Below are positions 15,766-23,864 of a stretch of 64,000 nt of DNA, in pieces. The DNA is from Marinobacter shengliensis (GTDB lineage Bacteria > Pseudomonadota > Gammaproteobacteria > Pseudomonadales > Oleiphilaceae). The DNA is taken from assembly GCF_003007715.1 (NCBI RefSeq), contig NZ_PXNO01000027.1:1054001-1118000 (forward strand). Reading direction: 5' to 3'. The notes below the pieces were generated by a model. That model saw nothing but the letters and a program-made list of their open reading frames with translations. It did not search any database and was not told where the DNA came from. A program made the position numbers and the translations under genes. How positions within the stretch are numbered: the first letter of the stretch is position 1; each line of letters opens with the position of its first letter.

Positions 15766-16152
15766 GTGATAGTCATCTATGGAACCAAAGAACATCTTAA
15801 TCCGATCAAGGCTCAGCTCTCCGAGGTTATTCACGGATGTATGCAGTCCGTACTCGGTATGCCGGAAGACAAGCGGGCTCATCGTTTAATCCCCATGGAA
15901 CCCGAGGACTTTTATTACCCCAGGGGCCGGACGCCCGCCTACACGGCCATCGAGATTAATATGATGCAGGGCCGAACGCCCGAGACCCAGAAAGCTCTGA
16001 TCAAGGAGCTCTTCAGCAAGATTGAGTCCGTGATTGGCATCTCACCCGTGGATGTTGAGATCACGATCAAGGAACAACCGCCCCACTGTTGGGGCTTTCG
16101 GGGCATGACTGGAGACGAGGTGCGTGACCTTAAGTACTCGGTTAATGTGTAA
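15766..16152 (+). CDS. Tautomerase-family protein
   Basis: A 128-residue protein starting at GTG 15766 behind an AGGAGG site 4 bases away. IYGTKEHLNPIKAQLSEVIHGCMQSVLGMPEDKRAHRLIPMEPEDFYYP and IEINMMQGRTPETQKALIKELFSKI match the Tautomerase_2 (PF14552) family, trimeric relatives of 4-oxalocrotonate tautomerase. The catalytic N-terminal proline of classical tautomerases is absent (residue 2 is Ile), which relatives of this subgroup seem to share. The substrate is unknown. The stop codon TAA lies in a GTGTAAC box of a possible attC site. Confidence 0.8.
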   Translation: MIVIYGTKEHLNPIKAQLSEVIHGCMQSVLGMPEDKRAHRLIPMEPEDFYYPRGRTPAYTAIEINMMQGRTPETQKALIKELFSKIESVIGISPVDVEITIKEQPPHCWGFRGMTGDEVRDLKYSVNV

Positions 16153-16240
16153 CAATGTTGTCAACGTGAAGTCATTGCTAGTAAGGCTTCACCGCCAGTA
16201 GTGGCGCGTATTGACAGGCGAAAATGGAACTGCGTTGATT
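16147..16240 (+). repeat. Possible degenerate attC site
   Basis: GTGTAAC (including the upstream stop) to GTTGATT, 94 bases, with a central perfect hairpin CGCCA-gtag-TGGCG at 16193-16206. Outer arms share AACnnnGTT on both sides. Both boxes deviate from consensus, so this is the weakest of the series. Confidence 0.35.
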
Positions 16241-16284
16241 TTACTTATCGGAGTTTCGTCAGCCAATTTAACGGAGAGGACTGC

Positions 16285-17010
16285 ATGACAAGGATCAGTT
16301 TAATAATCGGTATGACCTTTACCTTCCTGCAAGGTTTTGGTTTAGCTGTATCAGCTGAAGAAAACATCAAAGCTATGCCAATAATTATGGCTATAAAAGA
16401 AACCGAGTCCACAGAGAATAAGATGGCTCGGCTAGGAAGAATTGATAATCTAGTGGAGAAATACAAATTAAACCTAAATGAAAAGTACATTTATACTGGT
16501 GAAGGCTTAGCTGGCAGTCTTCATAATCTTGGAGTGGTATATAAAATATCGGACAACGGATCTTCGAGCAATGTCATACAACTAAATTTTCGAAACGGCT
16601 TCGGCAGAAAAAAAGTCGTAGCCAATTCTAAGTTGATACCCGAGGCCAGCTTATCCAGAAATGATTACAATCAAAGAATTGCATCTCGTGTAATACTGAA
16701 AGACGAGCCAGGATCTAAGGCCAGGAAATACTATAAAGATTGGTATGATGAATATTTTTCCTTGAGAGCTACTCTAGCTAAAAAGGTCTTGGATACGGGC
16801 AGGTGTGATACGGTTGTCAGCGCAGATATGTACCTAGTCAATGGAAATTCCTTCACAGCGTTTTGCGGTAATGGTTTTCATTATAGCCAGAACGAAAACC
16901 AAATAAGGAATGATAAACCGTTAGATAGCGAGGTAGTATATTGGACGGCAACAGGGATCACTGTGCCTGATCAAGAACCCCATCCAAATCCAGACTTATA
17001 CACCCAATAA
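16285..17010 (+). CDS. Secreted protein of unknown function
   Basis: Start at ATG 16285 behind GGAGAGG; 241 residues. The N-terminus (MTRISLIIGMTFTFLQGFGLAVSAEE) is a signal peptide with cleavage after VSA, so the product is periplasmic or secreted. The mature part is mixed alpha-beta with two cysteines (GRCDTVV and TAFCGNG) that could form a disulphide. I recognise no family. Codon use is AT-rich compared with flanking core genes. The gene lies 18 bases before the beta-lactamase gene and on the same strand. Confidence 0.6.
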   Translation: MTRISLIIGMTFTFLQGFGLAVSAEENIKAMPIIMAIKETESTENKMARLGRIDNLVEKYKLNLNEKYIYTGEGLAGSLHNLGVVYKISDNGSSSNVIQLNFRNGFGRKKVVANSKLIPEASLSRNDYNQRIASRVILKDEPGSKARKYYKDWYDEYFSLRATLAKKVLDTGRCDTVVSADMYLVNGNSFTAFCGNGFHYSQNENQIRNDKPLDSEVVYWTATGITVPDQEPHPNPDLYTQ

Positions 17011-17049
17011 ACTGGGCGCGCATAGCCTATGATGAAGGTTGAACCGTTG

Positions 17050-17931
17050 ATGAAATTTCATACGCTTATCGCGGCTACTTTACTTACCTTGTTCACCTCA
17101 GTTGCCGCTGCTGACCAACATAACTCCCTGATTAAGACTGTCGAGAAAGTCGCTGACGACCTGGAGGCCCGTGTTGGCTTTGCTGCTTGCGACCTGGAGT
17201 CGGGCCAGAGGTGGGAATATCACGCTGATCAGCGGTTTGCGATGTCCAGCACGTTTAAAACCCTGGCTTGTGCCGCCCTGCTCCATCGGGTCGATGCGGG
17301 ACAGGAGAACCTCGCCAAAAAAGTGAATGTTTCAGAATCCGACCTTGTGACCTACTCTCCCATCACAGAGAAGCACGCTGGTGGTGAGGCAATGACCCTT
17401 TCAGATCTTTGCGAAGCTACACTGACAACGAGCGATAATACGGCCGCAAATCTGGTTTTACGAGAATTGGGCGGGCCAGAAGCAGTAACCTCGTTTGCGA
17501 GGCATTTGGGAGACGATGTAACGCGTCTCGACCGGTGGGAAACGGAACTGAATGAAGCGTTACCAGGCGATAACCGAGATACCACAACGCCAAATGCGAT
17601 GGTCAGGAATCTTCAAACCTTGCTGTTGGGTGACGCCTTATCCGAACCGTCCAGAGAGCAACTGCGTGATTGGCTCAAGGGCAACCAGGTTGCGGACGGG
17701 CTTTTTCGGGCTGCTGTACCAGAGGGCTGGACTGTCGCAGATCGAACCGGGGCGGGAGGTTTCGGGTCGAGGTCTATTACGGCCGTCATCTGGCCACCTG
17801 AGCGCCAACCTATCATTGTGGCGCTGTATCTGACTCAGACGGAGGCTTCCTTCGAAGAGCGGAATGCGGCAATTGCTGAGATAGGTAAAGCAATCGTGTT
17901 GACGGTGCCGTTTGCCCCCAGCCGCCGCTGA
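17050..17931 (+). CDS. Class A beta-lactamase, RTG (carbenicillinase) subgroup
   Basis: A serine beta-lactamase secreted to the periplasm. All class A elements are present, numbered from an alternative ATG at 17029: catalytic S74-T-F-K77, S135-D-N137, the omega-loop R169-W-E171-T-E-L-N (E171 corresponds to Ambler E166), and R239-T-G241 in place of the usual KTG, followed by AGGFGSRS. The RTG triad is the mark of the CARB/PSE/RTG carbenicillinases, so penicillins including carbenicillin are the expected substrates. The ATG at 17050 begins a good signal peptide (KFHTLIAATLLTLFTSVAAA). No repressor gene is adjacent. It lies in the accessory island, although I see no attC site directly after it. 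Confidence 0.9.
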   Translation: MKFHTLIAATLLTLFTSVAAADQHNSLIKTVEKVADDLEARVGFAACDLESGQRWEYHADQRFAMSSTFKTLACAALLHRVDAGQENLAKKVNVSESDLVTYSPITEKHAGGEAMTLSDLCEATLTTSDNTAANLVLRELGGPEAVTSFARHLGDDVTRLDRWETELNEALPGDNRDTTTPNAMVRNLQTLLLGDALSEPSREQLRDWLKGNQVADGLFRAAVPEGWTVADRTGAGGFGSRSITAVIWPPERQPIIVALYLTQTEASFEERNAAIAEIGKAIVLTVPFAPSRR

Positions 17932-18033
17932 GGGTTCATCTATGGAGCTAAGTAAGCGGGCTTGATAGAATTTTCGTGACATTGGAATAATGCCAAAGAG
18001 TCATCCGCGAACCCGCAACAGGAAAAGGAATTC

Positions 18034-18492
18034 ATGGCAACAGATTGGAAATTGGTTCGTAGGCTCTAAAATTCTGCGCTTGATGCCTGCGAAGCTTTGG
18101 ATCACCTAGAAATTACGGATGATGAACGAAGCACCGCTGTTCGAGCTGCCAACGGACAGACCGCCGGCACGGTATGGGACGCTTTACAGAGCGCGCATAT
18201 CTTCCCAGAAAACGTTCGGTATATGGTTATTCGGGGCCGAGGGCAGTTAGGCGACTCCGCCCCATTTGTTCAACCGGTCAGCCGCGTTCTCCAACAAACG
18301 GGATTGCTGGCAGCTGAACTCGTTGGTTCGCAGCAGCTGCAAATACCAATAAAGGGTATCGACCCATACTCACCAGAAAGAGAACAATCCCTGGAATCGG
18401 TAATCGAGAACCTTGCAACATGGTACGAGAGCCATCTGGTGCCTAATGTAGAAAAAGCGCTGGCCAATGCGCGTGGTAGCGGGCGCTCATAG
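18034..18492 (+). pseudogene. Gene interrupted by an in-frame stop at codon 12
   Basis: ATG 18034 behind a GGAAAAGGA site opens MATDWKLVRRL, then TAA at 18067-18069, after which the same frame continues NSALDACEALDHLEITDDERS through to GRS at 18492 without another stop. Reading past the stop gives about 152 residues of protein-like sequence (TVWDALQSAHIFPENVRYMVIRGRGQLG). The good ribosome site belongs to the short 11-codon piece, so the rest is probably untranslated unless it restarts at TTG 18097. I recognise no family. One base change would restore the gene. Confidence 0.6.
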
Positions 18493-18583
18493 TGGGCGGC
18501 GGTCTAACTAACTGTCTTTCATGGGCATTCATGCCTGAGTCGCGGAAGACCGCAGACGGATACCAAAAGGGAACATCCTGCCC

Positions 18584-19468
18584 GTGTCAGCGCCCTTAGT
18601 CAGCATCATCACCCCCACCTTCAACCGGGAGCTAACCATCACACAGGCTGTCGAGTCTGTGTTGGCCCAGTCTTATCCCCATTGGGAGCTGATCATCATC
18701 GATGATGGCTCCCGGGATAGCACCCGTGAAAAGCTGGTCAGCTACCTGGATGATCGTCGTATTCAGTACCATTTTCAGGAGAATCAGGGCCAGAGCCTTG
18801 CCCGGAATCTGGCGCTTCAGTACGCCCAGGGAGAGCTAATATGTTTTCTCGATTCTGATGACCTGTGGGTGCCCGATAAGCTGGAACGGCAAGTGGCGCT
18901 GATGGAGGCTCACCCGGAGGTGGACGTGCTTCACAGTGATGAAATCATGATCGATGAACAGGGCCGCGAGTTGTCCCGCAAGAATATGCGCCGGTACTCC
19001 GGGCGGATTGCCCGGCAGATGCTGGTGGACAACAGCGTGAGCATCAACACGGTCATGGCGCGGCGGGAATGTTTCGATACCATGGGCGGGTTTTCCGGCC
19101 GTTACGGCGTTGCCGACGATTACGACATCTGGCTGCGTTTTTCGGCCCGGTTTACGTTCCTCTATGTGCCCGAGTATTGGGGCTATTACCGGGTGATGGC
19201 AGATCAGATTTCCAGCGACAAACAACGACGCTTTGCAGCGAACGAGTCGATTATTCGGGATTTTATTGAGGAACACGGGAACGCGCTTCAACCCCGGGAG
19301 ATCCACTGGGGCCTGGCCCGCTTCTATTGCCGCAAAGCCCGTTATTTTGCGTCGGCGGGGAAAACGGCCATCGCCTGGGGCGCAATTGCCCAGGCCCTGC
19401 GATATGCTCCGCTGGACTCGGTAGTATGGCGCGCTGTTTATCGAGTGATAGTCCCCCGCCATGGGTGA
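18584..19468 (+). CDS. Family 2 glycosyltransferase
   Basis: The 294-residue protein starts at GTG 18584. SIITPTFNRELTITQAVESVLAQSYPHWELIIIDDGSRDST and ICFLDSDDLW are the nucleotide-sugar binding and DxD-type metal motifs of GT-A, GT2-family enzymes; GVADDYDIWLRFS supplies the acceptor-side acidic motif. No membrane helices are seen, so it acts in the cytoplasm, probably on surface polysaccharide or a glycosylated protein. There is no polysaccharide cluster around it, so the acceptor is unknown. The GC-rich codon use is more like core genes than the AT-rich cassette genes before it. Confidence 0.85.
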   Translation: MSAPLVSIITPTFNRELTITQAVESVLAQSYPHWELIIIDDGSRDSTREKLVSYLDDRRIQYHFQENQGQSLARNLALQYAQGELICFLDSDDLWVPDKLERQVALMEAHPEVDVLHSDEIMIDEQGRELSRKNMRRYSGRIARQMLVDNSVSINTVMARRECFDTMGGFSGRYGVADDYDIWLRFSARFTFLYVPEYWGYYRVMADQISSDKQRRFAANESIIRDFIEEHGNALQPREIHWGLARFYCRKARYFASAGKTAIAWGAIAQALRYAPLDSVVWRAVYRVIVPRHG

Positions 19469-19525
19469 TACAGGATTGACATTGGTAGCCTCTCAGATTG
19501 GCTTTCATCAAAAAAAGGAATGACC

Positions 19526-20062
19526 ATGAAATGCCCCAAATGCAGAACCACTGACCTGAAACCCACCAAAATTGAGGATGGCCTCCCTGTTATGGGCTGT
19601 CCAGGCTGTGACGGCGCCTCTCTGTCACTGCTCTACTACCGCGACTGGGCGGAAAGAAATGAGCCCGTCGATCAGAGCGATAGCTTTGATGCGGATGTAA
19701 CCGTCGAGAACGATGCTAAAACCGCCCTATCCTGCCCCAAGTGCAGCAAGCTGATGACCAAGTACTCGGTATCCAGCGAGCACAAGAACCGTATTGATCT
19801 TTGCGGTTTCTGTGATGAGGCCTGGCTGGATGGCAGTGAATGGACATTGCTCAAATCCCTCGAACTGGCACACAAACTTCCCAAGGTCTTTACCGACCAA
19901 TGGCAGCGGAAAGTGCGGGATGAAAAAATGGAGAGCAAAAAAGTCGACCGCTTGAAAAGGCTGGTTGGGGAAAGCGATACCGCAAAGGCCGTCGAGATCA
20001 GAGATTGGCTGAAGAACCACGATCGAAAGGTGGCTATTGTTCAGTTTATTGGCTCGGAATAA
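19526..20062 (+). CDS. Zinc-finger (zf-TFIIB-like) protein
   Basis: I choose ATG 19526 because AAGGA lies 7 bases before it; an ATG two codons earlier is possible. The 178 residues contain two zinc ribbons: CPKCRTTDLKP ... GCPGCDG at the N-terminus and CPKCSKLMTKY ... IDLCGFCDEAWLDGSEW in the middle, the latter ending in the LDxGEW-like turn typical of zf-TFIIB domain proteins. The C-terminal third is a charged helix. Such small proteins are widespread and poorly studied. Confidence 0.75.
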   Translation: MKCPKCRTTDLKPTKIEDGLPVMGCPGCDGASLSLLYYRDWAERNEPVDQSDSFDADVTVENDAKTALSCPKCSKLMTKYSVSSEHKNRIDLCGFCDEAWLDGSEWTLLKSLELAHKLPKVFTDQWQRKVRDEKMESKKVDRLKRLVGESDTAKAVEIRDWLKNHDRKVAIVQFIGSE

Positions 20063-20082
20063 CGGAGCGTGGTGAGGAACTG

Positions 20083-20469
20083 ATGAAAAAACGGGTAAGT
20101 TCGGGCTCCCCCTTGGAAGAACCCATTGGTTTTTCCAGAGCCTGCAGAATTGGGAACATGATTTCTGTATCAGGTACAGCACCAATAGAAAATGGTGAAA
20201 CGACCTGTATCGGGGACGTTTATGGCCAGACCAAGTATTGCCTGGAACTGTCTATTCAGGCTATTGAGGAAGCTGGTGGGAGTCCCGCCGATATAATAAG
20301 AACTCGCATTATGCTTACGGATATAGCTCGCTGGGAAGAAGCTGCAAAAGCACATGGTGAGCTATTATCTGTGATCAAGCCCGCCTGCACCTTTGTTGAA
20401 GTAAGTCGGTTCATCAACCCCGACTGGCTTGTGGAGACAGAGATTGATTGTGTCTTGGGGCAAGTGTAA
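20083..20469 (+). CDS. RidA-family (YjgF/YER057c) protein
   Basis: The 128-residue product starts at ATG 20083 with GAGGA in front. SRACRIGNMISVSGTAPIENGETTCIGDVYGQTKYCLELSIQAIEEAGGSPADIIRTRIMLTDIARWEEAAKAHGELL is the classic RidA fold, a trimeric enamine/imine deaminase or relative; the arginine in IIRTRIMLTD corresponds to the substrate-binding arginine region, and the final ETEIDCVLG carries a glutamate. It is close to the upstream zinc-finger gene (20-base gap) but functionally unrelated. It may limit reactive enamine damage; substrate unknown. Confidence 0.85.
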   Translation: MKKRVSSGSPLEEPIGFSRACRIGNMISVSGTAPIENGETTCIGDVYGQTKYCLELSIQAIEEAGGSPADIIRTRIMLTDIARWEEAAKAHGELLSVIKPACTFVEVSRFINPDWLVETEIDCVLGQV

Positions 20470-20534
20470 TAAACGCTCTGCAGTCTCGGTGGGCGAAATA
20501 GCAGGTGCTTCACAAACATAACGGGAGAAGCAAT

Positions 20535-21533
20535 GTGACCACCCTAGCGACAATCGAGCAGTCTATACGGCGTAACTTACCGATCTTGTTCGGCAACAGA
20601 GAACCAGCAGACGATGACGCTTTTCTGAAGAGGTTCGACTCGCTCACCGAATACGCTGCTACTGTGTCCGAGCCCTTCCTTAGGCCAGAAACGACACGTT
20701 ATCAGTCCATTTTGCTTTACGTGTCTCTCATCTTTGTTTCAATTGGCCTTTTCGGAATCGGCCAGATCACCTTTGGCGAAACTCTACTTTTCGTAGATCG
20801 AAGGTTGTTATTCGTCTACACAGTTTTCATAGCGGCAGTGGCTGTTATTTTCCTCACAAAAGCTTACGTGGACTATCAGCGTGCAGATTTCAGCCGTAAT
20901 AAAAATTTTAGAGCAATAGCAGAGATACGGGATGTTCTAAACATCTCGTCGCTGAGGAAAAACGTTCAGTATTATTTCTGGGAGGAAATCTCAAATACCA
21001 TCGGGCGCGCATATGAGCCTTTTCATGATGCCATGTCGAAAACCCTGGACCAGACACCTGATGTCGTTCCAACATCCACCAATTTGTTCACTGTTGATCT
21101 AAAAGAACTCCGTAAAATTCCGGAACTAACAGCCACGATTGAAGCGAACGAGAAATGCCTTGCAGAGCTTTCAGATGAGTTAGCCAAGGACGTAGCCAAA
21201 TTTGAGGAAAAGGCTGAGAAAATCTTGAAAGCACGAGAAGCTGCAGGACATGGCGATCAGTATCGGGTGTTGTCAGATAGTTCGTTTGAGCGCGTAAACA
21301 AGGCATTCGATGAATGCCTTGGCAGCTGGTTCGACTTACGAAACAGGCTGCAGGACGAGAATCTATCTGTCATCTTCGATGAAGCAACGAATAGCTCCCA
21401 ACACAAAAGGGCGGAGGCTGTACTACGGCTGCTAGTAAGAATACAGAGGATACGGCGTATTTATGTGGGCCTCGAAGTCTTTGCTCCATTGGTGTTTGCA
21501 GCAATTGCTATCTTTTACGTATGGTCGCAGTGA
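20535..21533 (+). CDS. Membrane protein with long cytoplasmic helical domain, unknown
   Basis: GTG 20535 follows GGGAGAAG and begins MTTLATIEQSIRRNL; an earlier TTG at 20505 is less likely. The 332 residues carry two adjacent transmembrane helices (about 60-80 and 88-108) and one at the very C-terminus (FAPLVFAAIAIFYVWS). Between them is a roughly 200-residue, Lys/Glu-rich helical region (DELAKDVAKFEEKAEKILKAREAA) likely to form a coiled coil. I recognise no family. The gene stands alone on the + strand like its neighbours. Confidence 0.65.
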   Translation: MTTLATIEQSIRRNLPILFGNREPADDDAFLKRFDSLTEYAATVSEPFLRPETTRYQSILLYVSLIFVSIGLFGIGQITFGETLLFVDRRLLFVYTVFIAAVAVIFLTKAYVDYQRADFSRNKNFRAIAEIRDVLNISSLRKNVQYYFWEEISNTIGRAYEPFHDAMSKTLDQTPDVVPTSTNLFTVDLKELRKIPELTATIEANEKCLAELSDELAKDVAKFEEKAEKILKAREAAGHGDQYRVLSDSSFERVNKAFDECLGSWFDLRNRLQDENLSVIFDEATNSSQHKRAEAVLRLLVRIQRIRRIYVGLEVFAPLVFAAIAIFYVWSQ

Positions 21534-21624
21534 GTGTGACGCCAAACAGAGATTTCCTGTTACCCAACGCTGATTGCTGAACGTGAAGCCAAGTACTGAA
21601 CATCAAAAAAGAGGGACCTTACAC

Positions 21625-22308
21625 ATGCAAGACACCAAACCAGCATTGCCACCAATTGTCTCGAATGAGGAATGGGAAACCGCCCTCCGCCAGTTACTGG
21701 TTAAAGAAAAAGAGGCCACCAGAGCAAGGGATGCCTTGAGCGCTGAACGCCGAAGACTGCCCATGGTTAAGGTAAAGAATGATTACCTGTTCCAGGGCGA
21801 AGAAGGCAGTGTGTCTTTTCTTGACCTGTTCGGCGGGCGCCGCCAGCTCATTGTTTATCATTTTATGTTCGCCCCCGACTGGAAGGCCGGTTGCGACGGA
21901 TGCTCCTGGCTCGCCGACGCCATGACTCACCCTGCCCATCTGCATGCCCGCGATACGTCGCTTGTGATGGTGTCACGCGCACCTTACGAGAAGCTTGCGC
22001 AGTACAAAAAGCGTATGGGCTGGTCGATGCCCTGGTACTCGTCTTTCGAAAGTAGCTTCAACTATGATTTTGGCGTAACGACAGCTGACGGAGAAAGGCA
22101 CGGCGCAAGCGTATTCCTTCGTGACGGGAGTGATGTCTACCGCACCTACTTTACGGGTGCCCGTGGCGTCGAGTACCTGGGTAGCCTCTGGACGTATCTG
22201 GATTTGACTCCGTATGGTCGCCAGGAAACCTGGGAGGATTCGCCGGAAGGTTGGCCACAGACAAAGCCGTATGTGTGGAATCGCCGACACGATGAATATG
22301 ACTTGTGA
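21625..22308 (+). CDS. DUF899 thioredoxin-like protein
   Basis: ATG 21625 follows GAGGGA; 227 residues. SFLDLFGGRRQLIVYHFMFAPDWKAGCDGCSWLADAM is the DUF899 signature, a thioredoxin-fold family with a C-x2-C(SW) motif, and YDFGVTTADGERHGASVFLRDGSDVYRTYFTGARGVEYL completes the core. Members are soluble and assumed to be redox proteins, without a defined substrate. The length is normal for the family. No partner gene is adjacent; the next gene starts 34 bases later. Confidence 0.85.
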   Translation: MQDTKPALPPIVSNEEWETALRQLLVKEKEATRARDALSAERRRLPMVKVKNDYLFQGEEGSVSFLDLFGGRRQLIVYHFMFAPDWKAGCDGCSWLADAMTHPAHLHARDTSLVMVSRAPYEKLAQYKKRMGWSMPWYSSFESSFNYDFGVTTADGERHGASVFLRDGSDVYRTYFTGARGVEYLGSLWTYLDLTPYGRQETWEDSPEGWPQTKPYVWNRRHDEYDL

Positions 22309-22342
22309 GGTTGTGCGGCAAACAGGATACCGGTGTCAGGTA

Positions 22343-22720
22343 ATGGCCATAATGACATTGATCGTTTTTATCCTGGGGGCTCTACCTGCCATTGGATTGG
22401 CCGAGACTGAACAGCACTTTTACTTGTGTTCGTCGTTCGTGGAAACCTCTGCAGTTGGTGAACAGACAGCTCTCGGTTGGCCGGTTGACATCAAATTGAC
22501 AGCGGTTGGATCCCGAAGTTTTGAGTCATACACGGACGCCAATGTCGGAACCATTCTCCGCATTATGGTTGGCAGTCGTGAGTTTGCGAGGGCAACAATA
22601 AGGGCGCCAATTTCAACGGGAAGTATTCAACGGGCATTCGAATCCCGGGATGAAGCTTTAGCTTGGCAAGTAACATTGGCCGGCAAACTTCCCGAAGCCC
22701 CATGCGGTGTACGGAGCTGA
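22343..22720 (+). CDS. Small exported protein, unknown
   Basis: Start at ATG 22343, giving 125 residues with a signal peptide (MAIMTLIVFILGALPAIGLAET). The mature part contains two cysteines (FYLCSS and APCGVRS) near its ends that may form a disulphide, and a basic middle (IMVGSREFARATIRAP). The ribosome site is weak (CAGG). No family recognised. It is probably periplasmic. Confidence 0.5.
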   Translation: MAIMTLIVFILGALPAIGLAETEQHFYLCSSFVETSAVGEQTALGWPVDIKLTAVGSRSFESYTDANVGTILRIMVGSREFARATIRAPISTGSIQRAFESRDEALAWQVTLAGKLPEAPCGVRS

Positions 22721-22852
22721 AAAAGAGGTGCCATAAGCCTTCATTAAAACGGGTAGCATTACCTGAGATCATCGCTAGTGTCGAAAATCTTCAATACCGA
22801 TCCCGGGCCATTTATTACCGTGTAACTCCACAACAATTGGAGGACATGGATC

Positions 22853-23314
22853 ATGACGGCACGCGCGAACTACATCGGCCTTGCGCCGAAAGCCATGCAG
22901 ATTCTGATGAATCAGGAAGCGTATTTGAGGGAGCAGTTCCGGGCGTCAGACACCCTCAGCACGGCTGTTTGGGAGCTGGTAAAGCTAAGGGTGTCGCAAA
23001 TCAATCAGTGCGCCTTCTGCATCGACATGCATAGCAAAGATGCCAAGGCGCAGGGTGAAACCCCGGAGCGAATGTTGGGCTTGAGCGCCTGGCATGACAT
23101 GCCTTTCTATTCTCCCACAGAGCGAGCTGCGCTTGATTGGGCGGAGCATCTTACCTTTGGCAGGCCGGTAGACAACCAGAAATATCAGGATGTAGTGAAA
23201 GCTTTGGGTGAGCAGGCTCTGGTGGATTTGACCATCGCGGTTAACGCCATCAACAGTTGGAACCGGATTGCCAAAACGTTCAAGCCAGAGGTAGGCAGCT
23301 ATAAACCACGATAG
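22853..23314 (+). CDS. AhpD-like carboxymuconolactone decarboxylase family protein
   Basis: The 153 residues fit the AhpD-like alkylhydroperoxidase group: LAPKAMQILMNQEAYLREQF, VWELVKLRVSQINQCAFCIDMHSKDA with the redox pair C53-x2-C56 and nearby His, and WAEHLTFG. The start ATG 22853 has GGAGG 11 bases upstream. Such proteins act as peroxidases or redox partners, sometimes beside AraC regulators or sigma factors; here an AraC-type gene lies immediately downstream, but it appears damaged. Cytoplasmic; substrate unknown. Confidence 0.85.
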   Translation: MTARANYIGLAPKAMQILMNQEAYLREQFRASDTLSTAVWELVKLRVSQINQCAFCIDMHSKDAKAQGETPERMLGLSAWHDMPFYSPTERAALDWAEHLTFGRPVDNQKYQDVVKALGEQALVDLTIAVNAINSWNRIAKTFKPEVGSYKPR

Positions 23315-23363
23315 CCGTTCCAGACCAGCGTTCGATTTTCAGCTGTCCTGCCCGTCAGGACAG

Positions 23364-23774
23364 TTGTCGGCGGTTGTGCAAGGGATTTGGTCCGCGTCAG
23401 TATCCGAACAGGAAAACGAGCCGGTCGTGAAGTTGCTGCAACGATGGCTGAGCAGGCATTTCCGTCTCACAAAGAGCATCCCCAGGCCGCTGAAGCAGGC
23501 CCTGGAAAGCTTCAACGAAAACGCAACACCGGGGGTGCTTAACGAACAAATCAGCGTCAGCCAGCGGCATGTGGAGCGGCTTTTCAAACACTGGATGGAA
23601 ATGACACCCAAGCAGTACCAGCGCATCCTGCGGGTGAAACGAGCCATCGACTACATCCGCGAGCACAGCCGGGCAAACCTGGCAGAGGTTGCCCATCAGT
23701 TCGGCTTTAGTGATCAAGCTCACATGACGAGGGAGTTCCGTGCCATTGCGCGCATTACGCCCGGGAAGGTGTGA
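23364..23774 (+). CDS. AraC-family regulator, apparently shortened
   Basis: The C-terminal part (SVSQRHVERLFKHWMEMTPKQYQRILRVKRAIDYIREHSRANLAEVAHQFGFSDQAHMTREFRAIARITPGKV) is a complete pair of AraC helix-turn-helix motifs. The N-terminal sensor is only about 60 residues. The frame stays open upstream and reads FDFQLSCPSGQLSAVVQGIWSASV, like the very start of a DUF6597 sensor domain, and then jumps to SEQENEPVVKLLQRWLSRHF, like its end, suggesting an internal deletion of about 100 residues. The start (TTG 23364) is weak. DNA binding may remain but ligand sensing is probably lost. Confidence 0.65.
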   Translation: MSAVVQGIWSASVSEQENEPVVKLLQRWLSRHFRLTKSIPRPLKQALESFNENATPGVLNEQISVSQRHVERLFKHWMEMTPKQYQRILRVKRAIDYIREHSRANLAEVAHQFGFSDQAHMTREFRAIARITPGKV

Positions 23775-23864
23775 GGTATAGCTAAGAGACCAGGCGACCT
23801 TGAGTTGGGATTCAAAACAGAATAACTTGGGTGTTTCTGGGTAATCACCATATGGAGTTCAATC

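Noticed and set aside
17005-17060. attC site between the secreted protein and the beta-lactamase
   Set aside because: Only a short palindrome CATAGcCTATG is present; no left and right boxes of proper form.
18500-18583. GTCTAAC box as the left end of an attC site
   Set aside because: A perfect RYYYAAC match, but no GTTRRRY partner or dyad symmetry occurs before the next gene.
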